Below are positions 26,701-35,422 of a stretch of DNA of 59,547 nt, piece by piece. The stretch lies in NCBI GenBank assembly GCA_015229115.1, contig JADGCH010000005.1, positions 1-59,547 of the forward strand, in the 5' to 3' direction. Within the stretch, counting starts at the first letter, position 1. Every line of letters begins with the position of its first letter. This DNA comes from Magnetococcales bacterium (GTDB lineage Bacteria > Pseudomonadota > Magnetococcia > Magnetococcales > JADGCH01). The notes under the pieces were generated by a model. It was given only the letters and a program-made list of their open reading frames with translations. It searched no databases and was not told the DNA's origin. Both the position numbers and the translations under genes were made by a program.

Positions 26701-28703
26701 TTGTTGATCATGGCATCGAAGCGGTCATCGTGGGAACGCAACGCCTGCAGTACCTCCCAGACGACGCGATAGCTCTTGTTGTCGTTAAGAGCCTCTTCGG
26801 GAGAGACGCCAGCCGGAATCACCACCGGCAGGATGACATAACCGAGCTTTTTATGGCCTTGGGGATCGCGCCGCATCACCCGCCCGACCGATTGCACCAC
26901 TTCGACCTGCGAATCGCGTGGCGTCAGAAACAGCACTGCATCCAGAGCCGGAATATCGACCCCTTCGGACAGACAGCGTACATTGGAGAGGATGCGGCAG
27001 ACGTTGTCGGGCAGCGCTTCCTTGAGCCAGTCGAGTGCAGCGTTTTTTTCCAGCGCTCCCATGCCGCCATCGACATGGCGTGCCTGACAGGCCAGATCGG
27101 TGAGCGTGTCGGCCAGATCGGGGTTGTCCTTGAGCAGCTCGGCGCGGTAACTGGCGGCTACCTTTTGGAACAGGGCGGCGATCTGTTTCGAGCTAACCTT
27201 GTGCACCCGCGCCTTGTGGTTGACATCGATGACCTGGGCAAAGGCCACGGCACGGCGCATCGGTGCTGGATCAAACCGGAAGTCGTGCTGCGAATCGATC
27301 TTGGCCATGGCACGCCAGCAACCGACCAGCTTGGCGGCATCATCGACCCGCAGGCTGTTTTCCTCATCGGCCAGCAATTGCTGTAGGCTCTGGCTGATAT
27401 GCTCGGCGCTGATGGTGAGGATGATCACCTTGTAATCGCATAACACCTTGAGATGGTGGACCGCTTCGGAAAAGGTGATGCTGTGCAGCGTCTCGCCAAA
27501 ATGGGCCGGATTATCCATGGAGTAGAGCGCGATGCTCTCCTGTTCAGCCTTGACCCGTGCCTGCAGGCCGTAGACCCGTGGTGTGGCGGTCATGTAAAGC
27601 CGCTTGCCTGCCTGGATGAAGGCGGGATCGTGCACCTTGACGAAGGTGGACTCATCGCTGCCTTCAAAGGTGGATCCAGTGGTGCGGTGGGCCTCATCGG
27701 CAATGATCAGATCGAAGGGTGGCAGGCTATGCTGCTGCTGGGCGCGTGATAGTGTTTCGATGGAGTGGTAGGTCGAGAAGATCACCGTCATGGACTGACC
27801 ATCGTGTCGTGTCGAGACCGCCCGGGCCAGTGGTCCGGCATCGGTGGTGGCCGGATAGTGCAGCTCGTGAACCTGCAACTCGAAATCATCCTGCTTCAGC
27901 CGCTTTTTGCCGATGTCATGGTCGGAGCAGACGGCATAGCAGTGCAGTGGGACGGTCGCTTCCTGGGTCCATTCGGTCAGGGTCTGGGACAGCAGATTGA
28001 GGGATGGCACCAGAAACAGCACACGACCGCCAGCACCAGCGAGCTGTTCCGCCAGTCGTAGGGCGGTAAAGGTCTTGCCGGTACCACAGGCCATGATCAG
28101 TTTGCCACGATCGGCCTGCTGCAATCCTGCCGTAACCTTATCGATGGTTTGTTGCTGATAGGGACGCAACTGCTTGCCCGCTTTCAGCACTGGACGCGGT
28201 GCGTTCCAATCGCTGATCTGCTGCCAGTCGATCTTGCTGGCTTCCAGGTCGGCCAAGGTGAGGGTGATCACCGGTGTGGTCTGTTGCCGCAGCGCCTCCT
28301 GAAGATTAGTACTGATGTGATTGGTGGAGAAAACCAGCAGCCGATGGACAAAGGGTCGTCGACCTGAAGCGGTAAAGAAGGAATCGACATCCTTTTTATA
28401 GAGCACGCGATCACGGTCCCAGAATTTGGCCTGGATGGCATGATAGTCACCGGCATGGGTACAGGCTACCAGGTCGATACCGGTATCGTTACCCGGATCG
28501 GGTTCCCCTTGGGCGATTTGATGGTCGCGCCAAGCCTGCCATAGCCATACCGACTGATAGAGCTGCTGATATTTGGGCTCGTAGCGCAGGTAAAGCTGCA
28601 CCAGTTGTTCGAAATAGCTACCCTTTTCCCGTTCGGTTTGGGCGATGGTGCGAAAGGTATCGAGAAGATGCAGCAGTGCGCTCATGGCTGCCTGTTCAAT
28701 CAC
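23703..28703 (-). CDS. Type ISP restriction-modification enzyme (nuclease-helicase-methylase)
   Basis: One 1,666-residue chain has all parts of a type ISP system: Mrr-like nuclease core (Asp77, then QAK at 91-93), superfamily 2 helicase with Walker A at 204-211, DEAH at 336-339 and QSVGRVMRR at about 604-612, a coupler, then an N6-adenine methylase with motif I DPFTGTGTF at 939-947 and NPPY at 1045-1048, and a C-terminal region of the size of a target recognition domain. Such enzymes cut DNA after one-dimensional translocation and protect their own DNA by methylation. A GTG at 28703 overlaps the stop of copy B (GTGA); ATG at 28685 is an alternative. All key motifs are intact, so it is probably active. 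Confidence 0.93.
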   Translation of the reverse strand: MIEQAAMSALLHLLDTFRTIAQTEREKGSYFEQLVQLYLRYEPKYQQLYQSVWLWQAWRDHQIAQGEPDPGNDTGIDLVACTHAGDYHAIQAKFWDRDRVLYKKDVDSFFTASGRRPFVHRLLVFSTNHISTNLQEALRQQTTPVITLTLADLEASKIDWQQISDWNAPRPVLKAGKQLRPYQQQTIDKVTAGLQQADRGKLIMACGTGKTFTALRLAEQLAGAGGRVLFLVPSLNLLSQTLTEWTQEATVPLHCYAVCSDHDIGKKRLKQDDFELQVHELHYPATTDAGPLARAVSTRHDGQSMTVIFSTYHSIETLSRAQQQHSLPPFDLIIADEAHRTTGSTFEGSDESTFVKVHDPAFIQAGKRLYMTATPRVYGLQARVKAEQESIALYSMDNPAHFGETLHSITFSEAVHHLKVLCDYKVIILTISAEHISQSLQQLLADEENSLRVDDAAKLVGCWRAMAKIDSQHDFRFDPAPMRRAVAFAQVIDVNHKARVHKVSSKQIAALFQKVAASYRAELLKDNPDLADTLTDLACQARHVDGGMGALEKNAALDWLKEALPDNVCRILSNVRCLSEGVDIPALDAVLFLTPRDSQVEVVQSVGRVMRRDPQGHKKLGYVILPVVIPAGVSPEEALNDNKSYRVVWEVLQALRSHDDRFDAMINKLDLSGSDPTRMEVIAISHNVLKSSRSRPQGQQRLTSHNLGRSHRPAANTDAADQPELDLPFEVGEIERAILAKVVQKCGNRLYWDEWAGDIARIAQTHIARIRAIVDTPTNQAAIAAFEGFLRELQADLNDSITRAEAIEMLAQHLITRPVFDALFEGYQFTRHNPVSLAMQQVLDVLESAHLAPETETLTQFYHSVRLRAAGITDLRARQRIIVELYDKFFRNAFPRLVERLGIVYTPVEVVDFILHSVNDALKMAFGQTLADRNVHILDPFTGTGTFITRLLQSGLINHDQLAYKYQHEIHANEIVLLAYYIAAINIEQVYHGLVGGDYLSFSGICLTDTFALYQKRDLVSDQVADNSRRRKRQQQQIIQVIIGNPPYSAGQTSGNDNNANLKYPALDDRIAETYVAHSTAINKNALYDSYIRALRWASDRIGPSGVIGFVSNAGFIEANTADGLRKCLAEEFSSLYIFHLRGNQRTSGELSRREGGKIFGSGSRAPIAITILIKNPQSSQHGQIHFHDIGDYLNQEEKLAKIEAFKSIQGITAAQGWRTITPDSHHDWINQRDDSFADHISLGDKRDKSSIVLFENYSSGVKTNRDAWCYNASKRALASNMQRLTEFYNAEVARYQSACIGLEKDHYPDLDQFISTDDTKISWSSGLRNDLTRQVQHPYDKDSLVVGLYRPFSKSNLYFGRSYNERAYQMPQIFPDGSAENLVIALVGLGTPKAFSALMTDVIPDIQLQANGQCFPLKLYQKNTREPVVATGGPPTLFDDEPSPEGGERYSVRDGITDAGLRHFQQAYPQENISKEDLFYYIYGLLHSEEYKQRYADNLTKELPRIPRVGSAADFWAFATAGRALAQLHVHYEAVEPWPVQFDNGAGLLEQGTPEQLRVQQMRFAKGSEGEKQDKTRVIYNSFITVSGIPLEAYRYVVNGKPAIEWVMERQAVVTHKDSGIVNDANLWALETMNDPAYPLKLLLRVITVSMKTLEIVAGLPRMQG

Positions 28704-29251
28704 TCCTGTTGCCAGGATCTTGGTCTGAAACCGGAATCATTGGCCAGTGCCACGCTGTCACCGGATGGTACGATGACAAACAGGCCCCGATCGATGGCCA
28801 GCCGTTGCATATCGTCGCTGATCACCATGCCGGCTATGGCACCGTAAACAATGCAGTCGGCATAGCGTGGGAAGGCTTTTTTGAACCGTTGCAACCGGTA
28901 GACATGACGGACGATATCTTCTTCCTCAACCTTGGATTTGGCCTCAATGGCCACGACTTCCTGGTGACCTTCTGCCAGCACGTCAATCTCCATGGTTGCA
29001 CCTGGCACCTTGCTGCTGATGTTGGGATAGACGGCGTAGATCTGGATGCCTTTGGTTTGAAACAGCCTGAAGCTGGCCGGCTTGACCATTTCCTCGACAA
29101 ATTCTCCCAGCCGGTTACCGAGCTGACCCAGTTGTGTCTCAAGCCGCTTCAGGCGCTGATCGGTCTCTTTCATCTGCCGACCGGTCTCTTTCATCTGTTG
29201 GGCATTTTCACGAAACAGAGCCCAGATTTCCTCAACGGTTGCGCTATTCAT
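28700..29251 (-). CDS. Small coiled-coil PD-(D/E)XK protein (DUF3782-like), copy B
   Basis: 183 residues, a paralogue of copy A with the same N-terminal TVEEIWALFRENAQQ segment, a shorter coiled coil and an identical catalytic arrangement (ATMEIDVLAEG, then VVAIEAKSK). ATG at 29251 is chosen with AAGG eight bases ahead. Its stop overlaps the start of the type ISP gene by four bases, so translation of the two is coupled. Position directly before the restriction gene suggests a role in the same system, for example as an added nuclease or control factor, but this is inference. Confidence 0.87.
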   Translation of the reverse strand: MNSATVEEIWALFRENAQQMKETGRQMKETDQRLKRLETQLGQLGNRLGEFVEEMVKPASFRLFQTKGIQIYAVYPNISSKVPGATMEIDVLAEGHQEVVAIEAKSKVEEEDIVRHVYRLQRFKKAFPRYADCIVYGAIAGMVISDDMQRLAIDRGLFVIVPSGDSVALANDSGFRPRSWQQE

Positions 29252-29265
29252 CACCAACCTTTCAT

Positions 29266-29289
29266 AGCCTGGGGCGGATGCCCCAGGCT
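29266..29289. terminator. Perfect 10-bp hairpin between sdhE and the PD-(D/E)XK gene
   Basis: AGCCTGGGGC and GCCCCAGGCT flank a four-base loop. It is in the gap between the sdh operon end and the start of copy B, both on the minus strand. No T-run follows on either strand, so it may be a Rho-independent terminator of weak form, an mRNA end stabiliser or a short repeat element. Confidence 0.45.
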
Positions 29290-29325
29290 AACCATGAATC
29301 GCCCCGTTAGGGCTTGAACGAGATC

Positions 29326-30216
29326 TTAATTAATGACACCACGTGCTGAGAGAACAGGGGCTGGACTGACGTGCAGACGCCCGATGCCCAGTTTTTGCTC
29401 GTCAATGCCCATGGCCAATCCTAGCAGTTGGGCAAAGTTCATCTCCGGCAGGCCGATGGTGCGACCGGTGCTCTTTTCGGCAATACCCTGATAAGCACCC
29501 ATGGCCATGTCGCACAGGGTACAGGGGGTGATCATCAGCTCGGCCCCTGCCGACTTGGCACTGAGACAGTTGTTGGTCACCATCTGACGCATTTCCTGCT
29601 TGTCCGACAGCATGACATGGAAACCGCAGCAACGGTCACGACCCCAGTAGGAGACCGCTTCGCCGCCGATCAGCGTGATCAGCCGGTCCAGATGGTCCGA
29701 CTTGCCCGCTTCGGCATGCTGGTAAACCTGTTCCGGGCGCAATCCGTGACAGCCATAGAACGGGGCTACCCGCATGCCCTTGAGAGGCTTACGAATTTTG
29801 CTCTTGAGCAGGTCTGCATCGACTTGGTCCGTCAACACCCAGAGCAGATGGTGGACCCGAATGGAAGCACGATAGGCTGGAACACCAGCCTGCTTGTTGA
29901 TCTCGTTGATCTGTTCCAGCAGCTCCGGCTCATTTTTGAGACGATAGTTGGCTTGGGACAGGGTCTGCAAACAGGTGTTGCAGATGGTGGCCAAGTCGTG
30001 TCCCTGTTGCTCGGCTTCAGACAGAATACGTGCTGCAACGGCCATGGCAAAAGCGGGTTTGGTTTCGCGCAGGCTGACAGCACCACAGCAGGTAGCCTGT
30101 GGCATGTCGTGCAGGGTAATTCCAACTTCAGCACAGACGGCCCGTGCTGCCCAGTCGGCCTCTTTTTGGACCTGTTTGGCAGCACAGCCTGGATAATAGG
30201 CAAACGCCAGTGACAT
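29326..30216 (-). CDS. sdhE: Succinate/fumarate oxidoreductase subunit E (CCG-domain, HdrB-like)
   Basis: The protein of 296 residues has two cysteine-rich CCG domains: YYPGCAAK with ATCCGAVSL and CNTCLQ in the first, FYGCHGLRP with RCCGFHVML and TPCTLCDM in the second. This is the HdrB-like subunit that replaces the usual membrane anchors in type E (SdhABE/MfrABE) complexes and passes electrons to the quinone pool. The three sdh genes lie in order on one strand with gaps of 28 and 66 bases. Not to be confused with the flavin assembly factor that carries the same symbol. Confidence 0.9.
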   Translation of the reverse strand: MSLAFAYYPGCAAKQVQKEADWAARAVCAEVGITLHDMPQATCCGAVSLRETKPAFAMAVAARILSEAEQQGHDLATICNTCLQTLSQANYRLKNEPELLEQINEINKQAGVPAYRASIRVHHLLWVLTDQVDADLLKSKIRKPLKGMRVAPFYGCHGLRPEQVYQHAEAGKSDHLDRLITLIGGEAVSYWGRDRCCGFHVMLSDKQEMRQMVTNNCLSAKSAGAELMITPCTLCDMAMGAYQGIAEKSTGRTIGLPEMNFAQLLGLAMGIDEQKLGIGRLHVSPAPVLSARGVIN

Positions 30217-30244
30217 CGCGTCTTCTCCTTATAATTCGCTACAG

Positions 30245-31228
30245 TTATTCCGGAACCACTTCTTTGGCTCTGGTTTCGACATCAACCGGATTGCGTTCCA
30301 GGGCCTGATACATGGTACGCAACTGTTCGACTTGATCGGCACGATGTGGAAACGGCGAGGGGATCTTACCCTTTTTCAGCAGGTGCAACGCTGCACCGCT
30401 CTCTTCCAGCGTGCCAATCAGACCAAGACTGCGGATCATGAGGGTGAACTCGTTCAGAGAGCCATCTTTCTGGATGTCCTCATGGAAGGCCAGCGCATGT
30501 CGGGCAGCCACATTGTCGGTGAAGCCTTTCTGCACCGCTCGGGTACGCAGTTTGACGATCGCCTCCATCGGACTGACCTCTTTGGGGCAGACATCGACGC
30601 ACAGGGTGCAGCGCGTGCAGGACCAGAATCCGTGCGATTCAGACAACTGCTTCAGACGGTCGCTCTTTTTGCCCTCGCGCGGGTCAGAGACAAAACGAAA
30701 CGCCTTGGCCAGGGCTGCCGGTCCAAGAAACTGGGGACTGACCTCAGCCATGGTACAATCCGAGTAGCAGCAACCACACATGATGCACTGGGTGACGTGG
30801 TTGACCTGATCGTAGGAGGAACTACCGACATGCTGTGCCGTCTCTGAACCTTCCTGTAGCCAGGGGGTAATAGCGCGAATACGCTGATAGAAAGGGCCAA
30901 TATCGATGGCCATATCTTTCAGCACCGGCTGATTGGCCTGGGGGGCAATCTCGATCACACCGTTACGGGCCACTTTGCCAACGTGGGTCTTGCAGGCCAG
31001 ACGGGTGCGACCACTGATGCGCATGGCACAGGAACCACAGATGGCCGACCGGCACGATTGCCGGAATGTCAGCGATCCATCCTGATGGCCCTTGATCTCT
31101 TCCAGAGCGGACAATACCGTGGCATTTTCCGCTATCTCGACATTAAATTCCTGCCATTTCGATTCCACCGAGCCATCGCTGTTGCGCCGGTTACGCTGGA
31201 TGCGAAACAGATATCTCTGTACAGCCAT
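30245..31228 (-). CDS. sdhB: Succinate dehydrogenase/fumarate reductase iron-sulfur subunit
   Basis: The 327-residue protein has the [2Fe-2S] ligands CRSAICGSCAMRI with a following Cys, then two C-terminal cluster motifs, CIMCGCCYSDC and CTRCTLCVDVCPKE. It transfers electrons from the flavin of SdhA to SdhE. It is longer than usual SdhB (about 240), with a C-terminal extension of the sort seen in type E complexes. AGGAGAG stands before the ATG. Confidence 0.95.
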   Translation of the reverse strand: MAVQRYLFRIQRNRRNSDGSVESKWQEFNVEIAENATVLSALEEIKGHQDGSLTFRQSCRSAICGSCAMRISGRTRLACKTHVGKVARNGVIEIAPQANQPVLKDMAIDIGPFYQRIRAITPWLQEGSETAQHVGSSSYDQVNHVTQCIMCGCCYSDCTMAEVSPQFLGPAALAKAFRFVSDPREGKKSDRLKQLSESHGFWSCTRCTLCVDVCPKEVSPMEAIVKLRTRAVQKGFTDNVAARHALAFHEDIQKDGSLNEFTLMIRSLGLIGTLEESGAALHLLKKGKIPSPFPHRADQVEQLRTMYQALERNPVDVETRAKEVVPE

Positions 31229-31294
31229 TGCTACGCTCTCCTATCCTTTGATAACGGTCGGGGGCGGAGGGGAACTCCCCCCATCTATAGAGTA

Positions 31295-32989
31295 TTAGTA
31301 GACACGTGTTTTGGGTTCGTACTCAGGGATTCCCAAGGTGCGTACCGGTTCATAGGAGAGGGTGACTTCATTTTGATCCTCATCCCACCAGGCCAGGGTA
31401 TGTTTGCGCCACTCACCATCATCACGCTGCGGGAAGTCGACCCGTGAATGGGCCCCTCGTGATTCTTTGCGCGCCAAGGCCCCCTTGACAATACACTCAG
31501 CCAGATCAATCAGGTTGCGCAATTCCAGCGCCCGCAACAGATCGACATTGAACACATCCGACTTGTCGTCGAGGTGAATCAGTCCGTAATCCTTGCGCAG
31601 GGATGGGATCTGATCGGCCAGGGTTTGGATGCCGTCTGCGGTGCGGAACACGCCACAGTAGGCATTCATGGCTGACGCCATGCGGGCGTGGAGCTCGACG
31701 GGACGAATGCCATACTGCTGACGACCTTTGAGTTCGTTGATCTCCTGGCGTACCTGCTGCAGCTCCCGTTCTGGCATATCACGGAATGATTTGCCAACCA
31801 CGTACTCACTGGCGCGCTTGCCGGTAATCTTGCCGAACACGATGGTGTCGAGCAGCGAGTTGCCGCCCAGTCGGTTGGCCCCATGGACGGAGACACAGGC
31901 CGCTTCACCGGAGGCAAACAGACCCGGTAGCGGTGTCATACCATATTGATCGGTGCGAATACCACCCATGGAATAGTGGGCTGTCGGTCGTACTGGGATT
32001 GGCTCACGAATGGGATCCACGCCCTCCATATCAATGGCAAGATGCCGAATCTGCGGTAGCCGCTCAATGATTTTTTCAGCGCCAAGATGACGCAAATCGA
32101 GCAGAATAGCCCCATTGACGCCACGTCCCTCATTGATTTCGGTCTGCTCCGCCCGTGCTACCACGTCGCGCGACGCCAGCTCCAGTTTGGTGGGCGCATA
32201 ACGGCTCATGAAGCGCTCACCCGAGGCGTTGATCAGGATACCACCTTCACCGCGGGCTCCCTCGGTGATCAGAATACCCGACGTGAGCAAACCGGTGGGG
32301 TGGAACTGGACAAATTCCATATCACCCAAAGGAGCACCAGCCCGTAACGCTAACGCCATGCCATCACCGGTGGAACTGGTGGCGTTGGTGCTGGAGATGT
32401 AGACCCGGCCATAACCTCCGGTAGCCACCAGGATAGCCTTGGCCCGTACCGGAAACAGCTCGCCGGTGCGGATGTTGTAGACCACCATGCCCGCCACATG
32501 CCGATCACCACGGTCGGTGACCAGCCGCAACACCTGACACTCTTCATAGACCGGTACGTTGGCTTTGACCAGCTGTTCCCACAGCGTATGCAGCAGGATC
32601 TGACCGGTACGGTCGGCGGCATAGCAGGTGCGATCAAAGTTGGCGCCGCCGAAAGGACGTTGGGCGATTTTGCCATCTTCCAGTCGTGAGAAAGGAGCGC
32701 CCATGCGGTCCATTTCCAGCACCACTTCCGGAGCTTCGCGACACATCAGTTCGATGGCATCTTCGTCGCCGATGTAATCGGATCCTTTGACCGTGTCAAA
32801 GGCATGCGATTGCCAGGAATCGTTCGGGTTAATGGCAGCGTTGATCCCCCCCTGTGCGGCACAGGAGTGGCTGCGCAATGGATGTATCTTGCTGATGATG
32901 GCGACATTGATACCGGCCCGGACTCCCTCCAGCGCTGCGCGCATGCCAGACAGTCCAGCTCCCACGATGACCAGGTCGTGGCTCTTCAT
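31295..32989 (-). CDS. sdhA: Succinate dehydrogenase/fumarate reductase flavoprotein subunit
   Basis: FAD-binding subunit that interconverts succinate and fumarate. About 564 residues with the Rossmann start [17 protein letters not shown], the [12 protein letters not shown] segment for covalent FAD (His before SCAAQGG), and the active-site region ([25 protein letters not shown]). The frame is open to 33043; the ATG at 32989 is chosen as GGGAGGAACG precedes it. A strong promoter lies about 100 bases upstream. With SdhB and SdhE it would form a type E complex; direction of the reaction in the cell cannot be told. Confidence 0.96.
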   Translation of the reverse strand: MKSHDLVIVGAGLSGMRAALEGVRAGINVAIISKIHPLRSHSCAAQGGINAAINPNDSWQSHAFDTVKGSDYIGDEDAIELMCREAPEVVLEMDRMGAPFSRLEDGKIAQRPFGGANFDRTCYAADRTGQILLHTLWEQLVKANVPVYEECQVLRLVTDRGDRHVAGMVVYNIRTGELFPVRAKAILVATGGYGRVYISSTNATSSTGDGMALALRAGAPLGDMEFVQFHPTGLLTSGILITEGARGEGGILINASGERFMSRYAPTKLELASRDVVARAEQTEINEGRGVNGAILLDLRHLGAEKIIERLPQIRHLAIDMEGVDPIREPIPVRPTAHYSMGGIRTDQYGMTPLPGLFASGEAACVSVHGANRLGGNSLLDTIVFGKITGKRASEYVVGKSFRDMPERELQQVRQEINELKGRQQYGIRPVELHARMASAMNAYCGVFRTADGIQTLADQIPSLRKDYGLIHLDDKSDVFNVDLLRALELRNLIDLAECIVKGALARKESRGAHSRVDFPQRDDGEWRKHTLAWWDEDQNEVTLSYEPVRTLGIPEYEPKTRVY

Positions 32990-33090
32990 CGTTCCTCCCA
33001 CCCTTAACACATGATTAGAGAATAGATAGCATAAAGCCAACAATCTATTGATGCGTTTGATAGCTTTATGAATAACAAGTCATGGGCGGA

Positions 33091-33119
33091 ACTATAAGTG
33101 GGAATGCGATAAAAGTCAA
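33091..33119 (-). promoter_or_regulatory. sigma70-type promoter of sdhABE
   Basis: On the minus strand TTGACT (33114-33119), a 17-base spacer and TATAGT (33091-33096), a near-consensus pair. It is in the AT-rich 228-bp gap between argD and sdhA; the predicted leader is about 95 bases. I see no operator or riboswitch in the leader. Confidence 0.7.
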
Positions 33120-33217
33120 AACCCATATCGCATCAAACTGGAGAAAAAATGATTTTAGAATGAATAGGATAGTATTATTATACAGGAATATTCCCATATA
33201 ATAATAGACTGAATTGA

Positions 33218-34408
33218 TTAGCTCGCCAGTGCCATCGATTGTTGGCAAGCGTCATCAAGGATGGTGATCATCTGGTCAATTTCGTCATGCGTCACGTTGA
33301 GGGCTGGCATGAAACGCAGCACCGATGGCCGGGGAGCATTGACCAGCAGATGGTTTTCAAAGGCTAGACGAGCCACTTCCGCAGCGATTTCATGGCCAAG
33401 GTCGACCGCGACCAACAGGCCACGGCCACGAACCAATTGAAACGAATGGCGTTGACATAGTTGCTGCAGTTGCTGCATGAGGTAGTGACCGGTTTGTTCG
33501 ACCTGTGCCAGAAAACCAGCAGCCAGAACGGTTTCCATCACGGCTGCACCGACAGCGGCTACCAGGGGATTACCATTGAAGGTGCCCCCCTGGTCTCCCG
33601 CCTCGAAACAGCACACCTCTTCCTTGGCCACCAGGGCAGCCAGTGGCACACCACCGCCAATGCCCTTGCCCAATGTCATGATATCCGGTTCGATGTTGGC
33701 ATGCTGATAGGCAAACAGGCGTCCGGTGCGTCCGATACCGGTCTGAACTTCATCGACAATCAGCAGGAGACGGCGTCGACGTGTCAACTCACGCAGATCA
33801 GCCAAAAAAGAGTTCTCGGCGACGATCACACCGGCTTCGCCCTGGATCGGTTCCAGCATCACAGCTACGGTATGGTCGTTGATAGCCCGTTGCACGGCGT
33901 CGATATCGTTGATATCGACCTTGCGAAAACCGGGCACCTTGGGTTCGAACAGAGTCTCCCACTGTGGTTTGCCAGAAGCTGACATGGCAGCCAGAGTTCG
34001 TCCATGAAAGGAGTGGTGTAGCGTGATGATCTCATAGGCGCCATTGCAATGCAGGGCACCCCACTTGCGAGCCAGCTTGAAAGCACCCTCATTGGCCTCA
34101 GCACCGCTGTTGGCAAAAAATACCCGGTCAAAGCAGCTGTGGCTGACAATGAGCTGGGCCAGACGCAAGGCCTGGTCGTTGTAAAAGGCCGGACTGGGGT
34201 TGATGAGGCGTTGTGACTGCTGACACAGCGCTTCAACCACTGCCGGATGACAGTGTCCCAGTGAATTGACGGCCCATCCCTGGATAAAATCAAGATAACG
34301 CTGTCCCTGGTCATCTTCCAGCCAGGATCCCTGACCACGGACGAACACCGTCGGTGGCCGATGGGTGATAAACATCAACGAACGATAGGGATCATCTGGC
34401 TGTATCAT
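33218..34408 (-). CDS. argD: Acetylornithine/succinylornithine aminotransferase
   Basis: PLP enzyme of arginine synthesis (N-acetylglutamate semialdehyde to N-acetylornithine). 396 residues with the class III pattern: [65 protein letters not shown] and [14 protein letters not shown] with the PLP-binding Lys. The SxGHxHP and GRT segments favour ArgD over other class III enzymes, but the substrate cannot be proved from sequence. No other arg gene is adjacent. Confidence 0.92.
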   Translation of the reverse strand: MIQPDDPYRSLMFITHRPPTVFVRGQGSWLEDDQGQRYLDFIQGWAVNSLGHCHPAVVEALCQQSQRLINPSPAFYNDQALRLAQLIVSHSCFDRVFFANSGAEANEGAFKLARKWGALHCNGAYEIITLHHSFHGRTLAAMSASGKPQWETLFEPKVPGFRKVDINDIDAVQRAINDHTVAVMLEPIQGEAGVIVAENSFLADLRELTRRRRLLLIVDEVQTGIGRTGRLFAYQHANIEPDIMTLGKGIGGGVPLAALVAKEEVCCFEAGDQGGTFNGNPLVAAVGAAVMETVLAAGFLAQVEQTGHYLMQQLQQLCQRHSFQLVRGRGLLVAVDLGHEIAAEVARLAFENHLLVNAPRPSVLRFMPALNVTHDEIDQMITILDDACQQSMALAS

Positions 34409-34442
34409 GAAAATTCCGGTACGTCGCTACGACTGGACAGGC

Positions 34443-34712
34443 TTACTCGGCTGACTGGGCATCCATGCCGCTGTTGGCATGACGGGCCCGCTGCGAACGG
34501 GCTTTCTTGCTGGCTGATTTACGTTTCTTGTTGTGGCGAACGTGATGGCGCGACTTGCTGCTCGACTTACCGTAGCTGGCATCGCCGCCAGCCTGTGCCA
34601 GGACAATCAGCTGGGAAGAGTCACTTTGTGTCGCGGGTGCGGCAATTCCTTCCATGGAGAGAGTCAACATCAGTCCACAGGAGACCATCGCCAGAAAATG
34701 TGTGATACGCAT
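34443..34712 (-). CDS. Small secreted, Lys/Arg/Ser-rich protein
   Basis: About 89 residues: a signal peptide (MRITHFLAMVSCGLMLTL, ending near GIAAPA), then a strongly basic tail with repeated KS, RH and KK pairs (KSRHHVRHNKKRKSASKK). I do not recognise it. GAGG lies eight bases before the ATG at 34712, better than the TTG at 34718. It could bind anionic surface polymers or nucleic acid; no homologous family is known to me. Confidence 0.6.
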   Translation of the reverse strand: MRITHFLAMVSCGLMLTLSMEGIAAPATQSDSSQLIVLAQAGGDASYGKSSSKSRHHVRHNKKRKSASKKARSQRARHANSGMDAQSAE

Positions 34713-34948
34713 GTTCAAGTCCTCTTAACATTGGCAGAAAAATGAAATTAAATCGGCTCACGGCAACGCCATGGATAGCCCTATGAGTTGCCAACAGGAT
34801 GCAATTGTACTCTCTTTGCGATCAGAATACCAGACTTGATGACATCACTTCGGGCCATTTTGGCTGGCATAGTTTTTTCATTGGTTGGACAGCCATTCCG
34901 TCAGGGCCGTATCAGGTGAAATCAGATGAAAATAAGGAGAAAATACAG

Positions 34949-35422
34949 ATGACCTACGACATGGATGGGGCGCGGTCATTGATCCGTTGCCCCATATGCG
35001 CCAGCCGACCGGCTCACATTTACCGTTGCAACCATTGCGGTGAGGTGCGCTGTGGTCAGGAGAAATGCTACGGTAGTGAGTCAACCACGCTGATAGGCTG
35101 GGCCGCATCGGGGATCCAGTGTCGTCATTGTGGTTTGGGGCGTTATCGTATTCTCGACTCGGTGGGTGCCGAACTGGCTGAATTCACGCGTAACTATCGC
35201 TTGGAACAGCGCATGCGACCCTTGCGCCAGCAGCTGTTTGCTAGCGATTTTGCAACCGTTTCACCAGCAGGGAGGCCGATAGGCTCAATAACAGATAAAC
35301 GGCTCCAGCAAATAGCAGCAGCTCTACCAACCGACCATCCCGATTGCCGATCTTGTAGGCCGTACCAAAGAAGTCAGACAGGCCAATCACATAGACGAGC
35401 GAGACATCCTGGAACAGGATAA
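34949..35422 (+). CDS. Zinc-ribbon-like protein, possible partial
   Basis: The first 95 residues carry three CxxC pairs (CPICAS, CNHCGEVRCGQEKC, CRHCGLG), suggesting zinc-ribbon or rubredoxin-like knuckles. AAGGAG stands eight bases before the ATG. The last 60 residues run through the opposite-strand permease gene (182-bp overlap) and look like shadow sequence, so the true gene may be shorter, frameshifted or decayed. Function unknown. Confidence 0.5.
   Translation: MTYDMDGARSLIRCPICASRPAHIYRCNHCGEVRCGQEKCYGSESTTLIGWAASGIQCRHCGLGRYRILDSVGAELAEFTRNYRLEQRMRPLRQQLFASDFATVSPAGRPIGSITDKRLQQIAAALPTDHPDCRSCRPYQRSQTGQSHRRARHPGTG

Noticed and set aside
29428-30213. 261-residue plus-strand open frame opposite sdhE
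   Set aside because: The minus strand encodes complete CCG domains; this is the mirror frame.
31262-31283. G-rich then C-rich stretch between sdhA and sdhB as a terminator
   Set aside because: Only a four- or five-base stem forms and no T-run follows; the genes are most likely cotranscribed.
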